Assembly: GCA_022495005.1 (NCBI GenBank)
Contig: JAGYXB010001100.1
Span: 1,674,001-1,738,000 of the forward strand
Direction of reading: 5' to 3'
Length of the DNA: 64,000 bases
Origin: Rhyacophila brunnea
Taxonomy: Eukaryota > Arthropoda > Insecta > Trichoptera > Rhyacophilidae
Shown here: positions 11,667-23,500 of the stretch, piece after piece
How positions within the stretch are numbered: position 1 is the first letter of the stretch
How the letters are laid out: the number at the start of each line of letters is the position of its first letter
Notes under the pieces: generated by a model
Databases searched by the model: none
What the model was told of the DNA's origin: nothing
What the model saw: only the letters and a program-made list of their open reading frames with translations
Program-made: the position numbers and the translations under genes

Positions 11667-12015
11667 AAATGTTCTAACGAACGAAAGAAGAATATTCAAT
11701 TATAGATTATCAAGTGAACGTAAATCCGTAGAGTGTGCGTTTGGAATGCTAGCTTCGAAATTCAGAATACTACATACGCCTATTTGCTGTGATCCGAATA
11801 AAGTACATACCATGGTGCAAGCAATGTGCGTCTTACATAACTTCATACGAATCCGTGATGGAATCACTTCACTGCCCTCGGTACATAACCGTATACTACC
11901 AGGGAATTTCGAACAAGAAAGAACAAAAAATGTACCGTCAAATTTAAGAAATCGTCTTTGTAAATACTTTTGCCAAATTGCACCGATACCGTTTCAAAAC
12001 AATTATCGCTTATAA
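11667..12015 (+). pseudogene. PIF/Harbinger transposase, C-terminal exon
   Basis: An acceptor-like TTTTTTCCTAG precedes the frame. The peptide begins NVLTNERRIFNYRLSSERKS, continues VECAFGMLASKFRILHTPI and CVLHNFIR, and ends with a stop at 12013-12015. This is the C-terminal part of the DDE_4 transposase of PIF/Harbinger elements: the N-x-R-L-S..R...E..FG.L..RF block with the last catalytic acid in ECAFG, and the LHNF motif. Upstream catalytic exons were not found between 11000 and 11660, so the gene is truncated or decayed. It is arranged convergently with a MADF gene at 12044-12188, the pairing typical of Harbinger elements. Confidence 0.8.
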
Positions 12016-12043
12016 TAAAATAATACATGAACATTAAAAATAC

Positions 12044-12188
12044 CTGTTTCATTTATTGTCCTGGAAATTTCCCTCCATGCTGCATCCTGTACGTCTCTAT
12101 TGCTATAGTCTGATTGACTATGGTCATAAATGCATTTTTGTTGTTCCACTAATTCAACAAACTTGACGTTGAATGCAATATCATCCAT
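12044..12188 (-). pseudogene. MADF/Myb-like accessory protein of the Harbinger element, first exon
   Basis: Minus-strand frame of 48 codons starting ATG at 12188 and ending at a good splice donor (CAG|GTATTT) at 12043. The peptide contains FVELVEQQKCIYDHSQSDY, then a short basic linker and AWREIS. This is the start of a MADF domain, a DNA-binding fold. In PIF/Harbinger transposons a second gene encodes such a Myb/MADF protein that helps the transposase reach DNA, which fits the neighbouring transposase. No following exon was identified. Confidence 0.65.
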
Positions 12189-12799
12189 TTTATTGTTTAA
12201 TTAAATGTATAATAATTGGCATATGCACCTTTGAAAAAGATTACTGTTGAGTATTCACTATGAGCGATGTACGCGCACTGCGTAGTATCAATTTTAATAT
12301 GCTGAATGACAGCGCGCCTGTAGACGACGCTTCGACAACCGAGTAAAATAGAAACCGTCGCGCCTATTTCGCTCGTCACATCCAATGGACTCGGACATAT
12401 TTAAACATATAGTATTTACGTTTTATTGTCGTGCTACGAAGCCAAAGGATACCGCGCTCCACTCTGTGTGCGTTGAAATATTAGAAACGCGTGGCGTTAT
12501 GGTCGTCATACGCTGTGTACTTTCTATTGTTTCCCGGTGATTCCCCGCGCCAATTGCAAAATAAATGCGAGCGTCCCACTCGCTTCCGTATGTGGGTTTC
12601 ACGCGTTAGAGGTTACTTCATCACAAACGTATGAGTAAACATTACAAAACCTTATCTAGAAGGAAAACCACTATCTCTGCCCTTTTCAGATTAGGTCATG
12701 AGAATCAACCAATGACATTATTAATGGACGACGCACTCAATACAGTAGCTAGCAAGTAAATTCGCATGTATAGGTAGACGTCACGCAATTTCATTATGC

Positions 12800-12995
12800 G
12801 ATATCACGCATCGGGAATTTATAGCAATATGACCTTTATTGTAATGGCGTTAGAGCAGTGTTTCTAATGTCAATGTTCATTTGAGCGAACCGAACCATTC
12901 GGCAGACCCAACAAAAAGCATCAGGAATTTATAGCAATATCACCTATATTGTAATGGCGTTAGAACAGATTATGCCATTCGGCAGACCCGACAAT
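12800..12995. repeat. Two direct ~100-bp repeats
   Basis: The unit GGAATTTATAGCAATAT..ACCT.TATTGTAATGGCGTTAGA...CCATTCGGCAGACCC occurs at about 12811-12910 and again at about 12922-12990. The second copy is shortened. Confidence 0.75.
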
Positions 12996-13075
12996 AAAGT
13001 GAGTGTCATTTTCTTTTCCAGATGATTCGTCCATATTAATGTCATTGGAATTAACATACTTGCTCATATACTCGA

Positions 13076-13200
13076 ACAACATCTTCTTGGCTACGTGTTA
13101 AAACTGTGAATTAAAAGCTCCTCCCATTTTTAACCGCAATTCCATTATTAACTAACAAGCTCCTCCCATTTAGTCGACAACAGCGCCTTCCGGCTTTTGC
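13076..13200. repeat. MITE copy related to 33259-33399
   Basis: It shares CAACATCTTCTTGGCTACGT, GCTCCTCCCATTTTTAACCG and AACAGCGCCTTCC with the complete 141-bp element. Its right inverted end is not preserved. Confidence 0.6.
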
Positions 13201-13584
13201 CTAAATCTTCTTGTTGGAGAGTACTCATCATTAGTACAAATTAGAAATCTTTTTAATAAAAATGTATTAAATTGAGGTCACGGTAAACCACAGTTTCCTG
13301 CGACTATATAAACTGTATAAGTCATACACTCTTTGTCATTTTTCTGCTGTATTAGAGCCGCATGCAGAATCTAAGAAATCACCGAAAAGGATGACTTAAC
13401 TATAGACAATCCTAAGTATAGAGTTAAGGAATCCTTAACCATAGACTACTTTTGTTATGAACACGCCCCCTTCCGTATTACGCATGAGTGCAGGACCGTA
13501 ACAAAAATATCGATATTTTGAAGTATCAATACTTTATAAAGATACATCGATATTTTGCTATTGATAATTTCTTTCGATAACGAT

Positions 13585-13664
13585 GGATATATAATAAAAT
13601 TATAAATAATCCTTCGCAAACAACGGATATATAATAAAATTATAAATAATCCTTCGCAAACAAC
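13585..13664. repeat. Perfect 40-bp tandem duplication
   Basis: Positions 13585-13624 and 13625-13664 are identical, each beginning GGATATATAATAAAATT and ending CGCAAACAAC. Confidence 0.95.
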
Positions 13665-13689
13665 CATAATTTGACAACAATATTTACAA

Positions 13690-13815
13690 ACATGTCCCCC
13701 GCAAGGCGGGGGGCTAACAGGGCTCTAGCCTGGGGGTCAATCAGATAAGTGAGATAAACACACATCACAAATTTGCTCTAATACTAAAAAAGTCGCCTGC
13801 GCACTATTTATTTCA
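13690..13815 (+). mobile_element. Fragment of the CAGTGGCG hAT family
   Basis: The blocks AGGGCTCTAGCCTGGGGG, GAGATAAACACACATCA and AAAAAAGTCGCCTGCG-like match the interior of the elements at 31290-32121 and 37675-38085. No ends are visible. Confidence 0.55.
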
Positions 13816-14020
13816 ACGATGCATTTTTTTATTATCGTATGTCGCGATACTTGACAACTCCGCAATTCAAATGGATATAAATTCTAATGGTTTTAAGTTT
13901 TGTACTATTCCATTTGAATCGTTTTTTGCGACACGGGTATCGCCGGCATCTTCGGGCACTATGCACACTCACCAATGGTAAATACAATTGACACACCGAC
14001 CCGGGTCGTATAAAAATGAC

Positions 14021-14136
14021 CCATTCACTGCGTCCAACGCAACTGGTGCGTTGCCCATCAGGTGGACATTAGATATAATTAGCATGTTATTTAAATGTGA
14101 TAATTAAATATTTATTAAATGGTCCGCAGTGAATGG
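14021..14136. repeat. MITE with CCATTCACTGCG inverted ends
   Basis: CCATTCACTGCG at the left and CGCAGTGAATGG at the right enclose an AT-rich core (ATTAGATATAATTAGCATG). A diverged copy lies at 23494-23597. Confidence 0.65.
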
Positions 14137-14139
14137 GGA

Positions 14140-15790
14140 CTGCAGACCTTTTAATATAGACATATATTAAAAAATACACAAAATCACTAAAAATACAGTG
14201 AATATCCTTCATTTTACCTCAAACACCATTTGAATGCTGTATTTCGAAAACGTTGTTTGACACATTTTAAAAAACAGTGACATAAGTTGCAAAAATCTTC
14301 ATATTACCTAAATACACAAATGTTAGTAGTTTTTTAAAGACAACGGTTAACATTTGCTATAAAATAATATATTTTACATCTACCTACCTATTTATTTTTA
14401 TACCTATAGGATTGTTTTCACTATTTTGACTAAAACACAATAGTGACTTGTAACGTTTTGAAAATACAGCATTCATTTTGAAAACGCTAATATTGAGCGT
14501 CACATCTTTCGATACGATACCCATTCCATGTATCGATACTTTTTCAATGGATAGACAGGCCTATTCTTCCCCTCTTTACTTATGTTCGCCTGATACTGCG
14601 CAAAAAACAAGAGTGTTACCATGTTAAAAAAATATCTTGCGGTGCCTGTAGAATCACTTATAATGACTTACAACGGAAACATAAGAGTATTATAATTAAA
14701 TATTAATATGTATTTATAGTTATTGCATTTATAAAGTGCAGTTGTCGTATTTTTGTCATCGTTTAACAATTTTAAAATAATTTACCTAAACTATAGGAAA
14801 GAGAATTTTTCAATATGGTATTATTTTCAATAGAAAAAACGACCGAAGCTTTAAGACGAGGTGAACCATAGACAACATGATCTTAGCTAAGGACGATGTT
14901 TGTGCATAGTGTTTTGTACTGAGGAAATCTTAGTTAAGACAAATGTTTCTGCATCAGACTCTTAAGCTCGTAAGTGCTTGTCTTTGTAATATTATTCTCC
15001 ATCAATAAATTCTGTGTTTGAAAGTTCTTGCAGTTTTTAAAGTATTTACCTGTAAATCCATATCGGGTAGTTCTCCTGACAAATTACCCTCCTTTCAAGA
15101 CAAATATTAATTACATTTTATTCATCTTGATTGTGTTAACCGTTCATACTATAAGTATTTCACTTGGTATTGTACGGGTTAACTCTGTTCAGTCCTACAA
15201 CAAGATAAATCGAGCGAGTCCCGCCCTTTATTATTTATTTGTTGTAAACCGGGACATAACAGTACAATAGCAAGGTATGACATATGAAACCAAACTATTT
15301 TAGGTATTTTGAGTTGCCGTTAATGGAATGTTAGTGACATATCACTTTACAGATGGATATTTTCTCGCACAGGCTCGTTAGAATTAAGGCTTCGATAATA
15401 AACAATCAATAATGAGAGTGGTTCTTAATATCACCACCGTTAAAATGTGAATTTGTCTCCTTTAACATGTTATTATTTTTTAAATTTTTATTTTATTCGT
15501 CTCACTTACCAGTACATTATTGATTACTCTATGTGTAGATATTGTGATGGATATATTTTCTCGATTTATTGAGCATTGCCTGGCATCCTGTTTAAATCGC
15601 CCATCCTCAGATCCAGAATCCACAAGCCTCCTTCAAAATTACAGTCCACAAAAGCTCAACCATTATTCATATTTTAATATCCTACTAATAAAAAAATATC
15701 ACCTTTTTTATTAATTCACAGTAGGTACTAACAAAAATTTGAAAAAAAAAAACATTATGACGTTATTTATCTTGAAAGTGTGTAAGAGTC
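14140..15790. other. AT-rich spacer without recognised gene
   Basis: Short open frames of 64-80 codons on the plus strand (15028-15270, 15520-15714) have AT-driven composition and no known motifs. A weak TATCGATA-type repeat boundary occurs near 14530-14560. Confidence 0.4.
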
Positions 15791-15811
15791 AGTTACTGCC
15801 TTCTTCCTTGG

Positions 15812-15847
15812 AATGGCAGTATATTCGGCATGACATATACTGCCATT
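15812..15847. other. Perfect 13-bp hairpin followed by T-run
   Basis: AATGGCAGTATAT and ATATACTGCCATT flank a 10-nt loop, and 15845-15852 is T-rich. A small palindrome of this size could be a cruciform or a MITE scar. A transcription signal is only one possibility. Confidence 0.6.
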
Positions 15848-16019
15848 TTTTTTACAGCAACCAAAAGGTTGACAGTGAATGGGGTTGTATTACGTAATGG
15901 AAATAAAACACAGTAATTTTTCGGATTATAGTTCATTTTTATAAATAGTTTACAGATTGATAAATTATTATACAGATAATTATATAGCGCGAGTAATAAA
16001 TTGGCAGGCAAAATAAGAA

Positions 16020-18890
16020 AATATTAATACTACCATAATACATAAATAATTTTAAAAATCTTAACACATAAAACGTAGCTTAAAATAAATTTGCTTTCAG
16101 AAATACTTTGTTCCATAAATAATTACGCCTCAGATAATTTTTTATTATGTTTAAAAAATGATAGGTTTTAAGTAGTAATAGAACGAGGCAAAACCATCAC
16201 TTTTTAATTAACAAAAAAATCTTAAATATTTATTTATTCAATTTTTTTTTTAAATTGTAACACTTTAAGGAATGACATACATACACTATTTTTTTACGAG
16301 CTTGACATTTAGCCCTGATTTTTTGTTATAAATTAAAGGAACATTTTATGATAATATAAATCGAGGAAAAAATATTTGAAATGGTTTGATGTACAATCCA
16401 TAAATAGCCTTAAAATACCTAAGCATGTCAACTTATTTTATTTAAACTTTATACTAAATAAATGCACAGCGTAATGTGTAAGAATTATAATATAAAGCCA
16501 GATGCATTGCATAAATGTCTACATAATAATTAATATTGTTTCCATTGAGAATGAAACAAAAAAAGTCATTTTGATATGTATTTAAAGGAAAGTATTAATA
16601 ATAAGTATGTGGATCACCACTTGATGTAAATTAAATTAGAATTCACATTATGTTGAGCTTCATTAACATGTTTATATCTTGTCATAGATATTGGAAAAAT
16701 CAAATGAAATATTATAAACCAATGAAAATTGAAATGTTGCAAAAGATTTGTGGTCATGTTGTGAATATAAAAAAAAATTGAAACCATTTAAGTAGAAACA
16801 TTGTAACTAATATCTAGTGGTGTAGTGGGCTGGAGTTCTTATCAATATTATGTCACACACAATACTGTCGGATCACGTCGCGTCAAAATTATAAGGTCAC
16901 ATGTAGATTGACAAAGATACTTTCACAAATTCTTTTATATTATTGAATATATATATTTTTTTTTTTTTTAAATAATACAGTTTGTTTATGTTTCTGTTAT
17001 ATTAAAAAAACTGCCAAAAGTCGATAATTTAGGTACATATTTAGAGTTATATAAATATTGATGCTAGAAAAAAATGCAAGGTCGTCCAACATAATAAAGA
17101 ACATGCACATAGAGCACCACAAAGAAATTTGCATTGTGCCTGATTTTAGAGGGCATGTCAAACATTCAAATTGCGATTAGTCTATCATAACATGATTTAG
17201 AAGACTTAACAACTTTTGGCAGTAACACCACGGTATGGCTACATATAACCTTATAATATTGAAACATGACATAATGTACATACTATATTTCAGTTTTCAA
17301 TGGTTTATATGATAGCATTGATACAACATTTATTATAGTTTAGTAGTCAAAATTGAAACTTCCAACTGGATATTTCACACAAAAGTAACATAATGTAATA
17401 ATTATTTTATGTAGATTTCCAATATTGGATATTTTACGTTGAATTTTTTGGTAAGACACTCGACCGAATTGTCCGGCCGATTAAATGCATGTACCTGGTA
17501 TTGCGCAAGTCCCTATATTATATCAATAGTATGTATAATATATTTTGGTGTATAATTGTTAAGCTGTTAAGTTTAATTTAATAATAGAAGTACTAACTAA
17601 AAGTCACAGAGTAAAGAATACCGTCTTGTATACTTTAAACACCGTGTTTAAAATACACAGTTTTGATAAATTAATATTATATTTTGCATACAAAAAAAAA
17701 ACAATTGTATACAATATTTTAGCCATGCTCTAAAATATGTAGCAAAAGTTTGCTGTTTTCATAATTATTCTAGCATCGCTTAGCTTAAGAGAAAGCTAAA
17801 ATACTATTACATACATACGTGGAAATAAAGATAAGAAGCAAATTAATAATGAATGCCAATAAAATATATTTTTTAAATTACTTCTGGAAAAATAAATATT
17901 TATTTTTTTTAAATTTTACAAAAGTATGAAACGTATAAAATATCATTAAATTTAGTTTGTGGAACGATGGACTTTTGGAGGTTATACAATCTAATATATT
18001 GTAATGTATCTTTTTTTTGTAATTTTATCAATTTTAAAGGCTTTTTGGCAGTTATACGTTACATAATAATAATTATTAATATTACAATCTATCCGTCATC
18101 ATTATTATTATTACAATGGAGATTACGATATTAAAATATATGGAATATTGTTCATCATTTTTAGTTCTAATAAAATCCAACAGCGTGAAGCCTCGTAGAA
18201 AAAAAAAACACGGTAATAATTAAGTACAAAATTAATGAAATATTATTATGATTTCGATTATTGACTATATCTTATTATGATTAAGTGAAATAGTATTTCG
18301 TAACGAACGATTTTAATTGATAAATAATATTGTTAATAGATTGTGCTTTTTTCATTGCCTCACGTTTCAATAATAATACAAATTTATAAAACGTGATTTT
18401 AACTGGCAAAATTATTATCATTTCCAATGTGCATGAAGCAATAAATTAAATTTTTTAAATATTTTCGGATAATGAAAAAACATAAATACATTGTGGCATT
18501 AGTTAAATGCCAATGTTGCCAAAATTATCATTAATAATAATAATAATTGTTAAATTTATAATCGACTTCATATCAATACAGACAACTTTACTAACATATC
18601 ACGCATTTTCCTCTAAGATACCTACATTTCTTCATTATTAAATACATGAATTCAAACAGTCGCCAACCGTTTTTATAAATCCTGGATCAATTCCAAACAA
18701 TTAATGCGAATCAATTCCTAAGCCGATCGACTATCATATTATTCTGAATATAAACAAAAAAAACATTAGAAGATAATAATATAATTAAAAAATCACCGAT
18801 TGAAACTTAACTCATTCGGAATTTCGCTCATAATATAATATTTATTGCTATGAGATTTTATAAATAATACATGGAATAAAGCCAAATGAT
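16020..18890. other. 2.9-kb strongly AT-rich stretch, no genes, no recognised transposons
   Basis: Neither strand contains an open frame of 60 codons. I also find no inverted-repeat ends, LINE tails or tRNA boxes, in contrast with all surrounding DNA. It lies downstream of the fascin stop on the fascin strand. It could be long 3' untranslated sequence of a neighbouring transcript or simply AT-rich spacer. Confidence 0.5.
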
Positions 18891-18900
18891 TTCATGTACA

Positions 18901-19083
18901 TTAAACAGGAAACTTCTCGACAAAAATGACAGGATTTTTTTTATATATAAAAGGTTTGTCGCCCCCGCAAAAGTTATGAATTGATCGATGACATTGGGAG
19001 CATTCGCAGTATGCATTTCCGGTTTGAATTCTATTCCCGCAAGTCAAACAACAAGTAATCCGGACCAAAATAATGTGAAACAA
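18901..19083 (-). pseudogene. Small cysteine-rich zinc-binding peptide, probable transposon remnant
   Basis: The minus-strand frame has a CLTC pair, then CECSQCH and HNFCGG, in a C-x2-C-x10-C-x-C-x2-C-H-x4-H-x2-C-like arrangement. Similar C-x2-C...C-x2-C...H-x2-C fingers occur near the end of transposase- or integrase-derived proteins. No flanking domain is present in the same frame. The Met at 19083 is only the first in frame. Confidence 0.3.
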
Positions 19084-19310
19084 TCAAAGACTAATATTTG
19101 AATTGCTTTCAAATGTTGCCAACAGACGGTCAACATAATGACAGATGACAATACTAAAAGTAAACTTATCAAATAATGAAGTATCAATGTTATATTGTTT
19201 AAAATAAGAAAATGACAATTCGTCATGTCAAATTGATTCAGATCAGTTTGAGATTTGCATGTGGGAATTAAACAAAAATCAACTGTATTGCATACATTCA
19301 ACGAACACAG

Positions 19311-19318
19311 AACTTTAT
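19311..19318 (-). promoter_or_regulatory. Candidate poly(A) signal for fascin
   Basis: The minus strand reads AAATAAAG about 1.03 kb after the stop codon. Apart from one AATAAA inside the palindrome near 19810, it is the first good AATAAA noticed downstream. The choice is tentative. Confidence 0.25.
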
Positions 19319-19694
19319 TTGTTTTAATATATTACGCATTTCCATTAGTGCTTATCTTTATATCAGTTTAAACTCTTTTCCCGCTGTCACAACAGTGACC
19401 GAGCAGATGGAAAACACCATAGAAAAAAGCCTGTGTTAGTGATGAATAGGTTGCCGTAATTTTCCAGAGTCAAGTCCGTAGCCACAGCCAGTTTGAAAGG
19501 CGTCTATTGGGATTAGAGATATTACACATATCTTTGTCTAAGACTCTAAGCCATAGGCTGTCACACATGTGTATTTTCTATAATTAAAAAACTATTTTCA
19601 CGTCTTTCACTTTGTTTCATTCTCAATAATTATTGTCGCCTACTGAAATTATGACTGTTCTTTGAATATATGCCAATTGACTATATACTGTAGT

Positions 19695-19998
19695 GGGTCT
19701 ATTCTATGCTTATCGACCGCTAAAGTGATAAAGTGAAAAATATTATCAAACTTAGGGTAGGTTTGTATCAAAATATTAGCACTTATTGTAACAATTACAC
19801 GAAGCCGGTTTTTATTGTTGCAATAAGTGCTATATTTTAACAGCACCTATCTTGCTGCTGTTAAAATATCGCACTTATTGCAACAATAAAAACCGGCTTC
19901 GTGTAATTGTTACAATAAGTGCTAATATTTTGATACAGACCTACCCTAAGTTTGATACTATTTATCAATTTAGTGTTCGATAAGTATAGAATAGACCC
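19695..19998. repeat. 304-bp near-perfect palindromic MITE just 3' of the fascin stop
   Basis: The left arm starts GGGTCTATTCTATGCTTATC and the right arm ends GATAAGTATAGAATAGACCC. The arms run about 145 bp each, around a centre near 19846, with very few mismatches in the inner 100 bp. A damaged relative lies at 41331-41462. If the fascin transcript extends beyond 19695, this would fold into a long double-stranded RNA. Confidence 0.85.
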
Positions 19999-20349
19999 AT
20001 AGGAATGCTATAACCACAAAAGCGAGGCATATTGTCTTTAATAACGGCTTAATTGGAATTTGGGCGTTCACAAATCTTTAACCAATGTGCTGGTTTAGTA
20101 GGATAAACAATAATGATAAAAAATCTTAGTGAGTTCAAAGGACTCACTAACACAATTTTTCGCAGACAAATGCGAGGGGTTGAATAAATTAATGTTTTCT
20201 TAGTATCGAGCAATAATTTAATTTGTCTGTCAAGTTTGCCGAGAAGTCCACAGCGGCACAATAAAATCATACGCAACGATTATCGCTAACGTGAAATTTG
20301 GAGCAATATTGTTTAGATATTAATGTGATAGGGGTAGTTGTTGGGATTG

Positions 20350-20552
20350 TTAATATTCCCAGTGCGTGGCCTGCTCGATGGTCCTGTCTCCCAGCCGGAA
20401 GTTGCCGTTCTTGGTGGCGGCCAGGTACTCCCCGGAGACGGCCTTGATGGCGATCCTGGTGGGTTCCCGCAGCTCCAGGTGGAATCCAGCGGGGTTGTCA
20501 GAGTCGCAGGTCACGCCCTCGCCGTCCACATGCCAGTACTTGCCGTTTTGAC
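20350..20552 (-). CDS. sn: Fascin last coding exon (end of trefoil 4)
   Basis: The exon is 203 nt, entered in phase 1 after acceptor TGTTTCAG, so that G+GT gives Gly. It encodes [14 protein letters not shown], then [24 protein letters not shown] and the C-terminus THWEY, with TAA at 20350-20352. The GKYW and WEY elements are conserved in beta-trefoil 4 of fascins from insects to vertebrates. This part helps form one of the actin-binding faces together with trefoil 1. Confidence 0.97.
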
Positions 20553-23500
20553 CTGAAACAAGTACAGATACAATCAATCACTATTTCTTCTTACTGTGCA
20601 TTCAAAGCAAGTTTTAGCTTAGTCTAAAATCACAATGCTTTCTTTATAGGTGTTAACTGACAAATTGATCCCTTCAACACAAAAAAATCTAGTTTTTGTG
20701 AAATCAATTGAAATGACGCACCACACATTATTAGTCTATATACCAGCCAAACATCATTATTTCGATAATAGATGGCACTAAAAGTCTTGGAGTGGTGACA
20801 TAGCACGCATCACATGATTTTTGAACTGTCGTATCATGTTTAAGTGAAATTTTCCCAAAATAAGGATTTCAGGATAACGCTACTTTTCCAGAGAGGGGGA
20901 TTCAATTGTTGTAAAAGACAATAAACAATATAGTTCAATATATATATTTATATAGTACTTAACCGGATGTATACCATAAGTGCGCTCTACAAATCCGTGC
21001 ATGCAAGGCCGGCCGTAGAAAATGAGCTTTACACTAGCTACACTAACCCCTGCGGTTATTTTAAATAAATTAATATATTATACACAATATACTCCCATCT
21101 CTAGTAAACATGGTGACATATATAGTTAAATCGTTTTACAGTGGCACCATGGGTACGGCAACTGCGGCTTGCAGTTATAGTGGTATTGTTTGCTAGCATT
21201 GAAACAGGCATTGTCGCAAGCAATTCAATACACGCACGAATCGCCTATGGTGCCACTGTAGAATGATTTACCTATACAAGTCTTTATGATATACTTTTAA
21301 TATGTTTCTAAATAATGATAGAAATAATCATAGAAATTCTACTATGAGGTCGTATATAAATGATATATGATTTTCGATATCTTTTGATTCCCCATCGTCA
21401 CATTGTCTCATTTTTTATTTTTCAAATTCGGAGTGATTACCAACTTTGAAACTAACAAACAGTACACAGCAACGTGGCTTCTGAAACATATTTTTCATGA
21501 TAAATGTTTTTAGCCATCCGCCTAACCCATTGAGTCCTTAAGTCTTTGCTCCGAATCAAACACATATTAAGATTCAAAATTACACCAAACTATTCGAATA
21601 TGGGACAATTGAAATGGAATATTTAATGGGGAAACCGTGAAGAGCAATCGGAGTTCAAACTGTTTTATTACTATTTGAAAGGTTGGTTACCTTTGAAGTA
21701 GACGATGCCCTTTGGCCCCCTCTCGACCTGGATAGTTTCATAGGTGGCCTTGTTGCATTCTAACTTTGGGCTGGAGGCAGACTTGAAGCCCACAAATCCT
21801 TGCTCGCACTTCAATACTAAGATAGGCCTGAAATAAAACAAAATAAACACATTTTAGACTATAGTACATAGAAAACAAAGAAAACGGAAACAGGCATGTC
21901 ACTGGACGAGTGGAAGACCACCTGATAAAATGTTATTATACAGTGCCAGTGACGTCCCGTGGGGGTAGGCAGGTCATGCGTTGCATATTAGTTTGTCACG
22001 TTAATGTAACGTGCTTTCAATCTTTGGGAAGAGTCGACGCGATATTTTTACTTGGGTTTTATGGCGTTCAGGCCATAAACTACCCTGCTTCAGAGCATTG
22101 GTCCATGACGATGGCTTTTACATTTCGACTGCTTAATCTGCAAACCAGCCAACTGCGCTTTTGACCAAAAATGAGATTTTGATGGCATTTTGTTATAAAG
22201 CATGTTTTCTATACACACACAAAATTTCAAACTCCTAAACCTATAAATAAATGTGTTATCGTTCTTTACACAAAACACCCAACTGCAGGTGCCAAATTTC
22301 CAATATCGTAAATGGAACGACTCCGCTCTTATATAAATTTTCTTTATATATTATAAAAGGGAAGCTAAAATATTGTATTAATTCATAATGCAGCTTATTT
22401 GTAAAACAAATCTAAGTGTGTTTTTGAAATTGTTAGATTATTAAGTTTTTTCTTCTTCCTGAACAATTTTCCCAAATGGTTTGCAGTTTAAGCAGTCGAT
22501 TTCTATTTATTAATCTGTTCTGTAGCTGCAGCACACTGTTTAGCAGGATACTCCTTTAAAACTGAAGTAGTATAATAGGTAATAACAGGTGTTCGAATTT
22601 AGAACTAAGCTTATCACAGTACATATAAAAAGTATTAAATGGTATGTCGAATGTTAGGATGTGGCGCCCTCACTTAGCGGACAACTTTACTTATAGTGGT
22701 GGTTCTATTATAGTACCAACTATAAGGTAAATATGCACATATTGTAACTATATATTATAAACAGTGTGTGCATACAATTAAGGTCATCTCACTTCATAAA
22801 TCATCTGCTCAGTAGACAAGTGTAAAGAAAGTAAAGTAGGCCTGCAGCTAAAAAGCAATTTGCAATATTCAGTGGCCTCCATACAGAGAAATTATTATTG
22901 GCAATTCATAACAGTCATACAGGTGGAGAAATACGAGATGCATAAAGCAGAAATTTACAACCATTTACATGTTATTTAAATACGAGGCATTATTTATTGC
23001 AACTTATTAGCACATACAGTCCAAGTAATTGTTTTAACCAAAGATGTTGAAAAAAACCTTCTATTATAAATGTATGAAATTTAAGCAAAATAACAACCTT
23101 TGTTACCACTAATTAAATTAGCTACAAATGATTTTGCATTGCAGGTTCATTTGCAGACAACTGCACACTACTGATATAACATTTATTTGGCAAATTGGAG
23201 GGCATATGAAAAGAAAACCTGTCACGATAGGTAGATTTATTTTTCTTTTGACCATCTCTGATCCTAATAAAATATGACGCCCGTCGGGACTTGTAGCCGA
23301 TTCATTGGATTTGCGTCAATGTGCTCTACCAACTAAGCTATGTGCGTCCTGTCTAAGTGTGACGAAATCAACTAGTAGTTTTTACATTTTTGAAACACTT
23401 CACAAATTGTGTTAATTTAGACAGTCGGCTTTTGTATTTTAAATCAAAGTATCAATTACCTTAATTCCTAAACGGCGTCAGAATCAGTATTTACTCATTT

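Noticed and set aside
13490..14560. Large TATCGATA-ended element
   Set aside because: TATCGATA-like motifs occur at both places, but no inverted termini or target duplication could be lined up.
20338..20556. Open frames on the plus strand opposite the last fascin exon
   Set aside because: They are antisense shadows of a well-supported exon.
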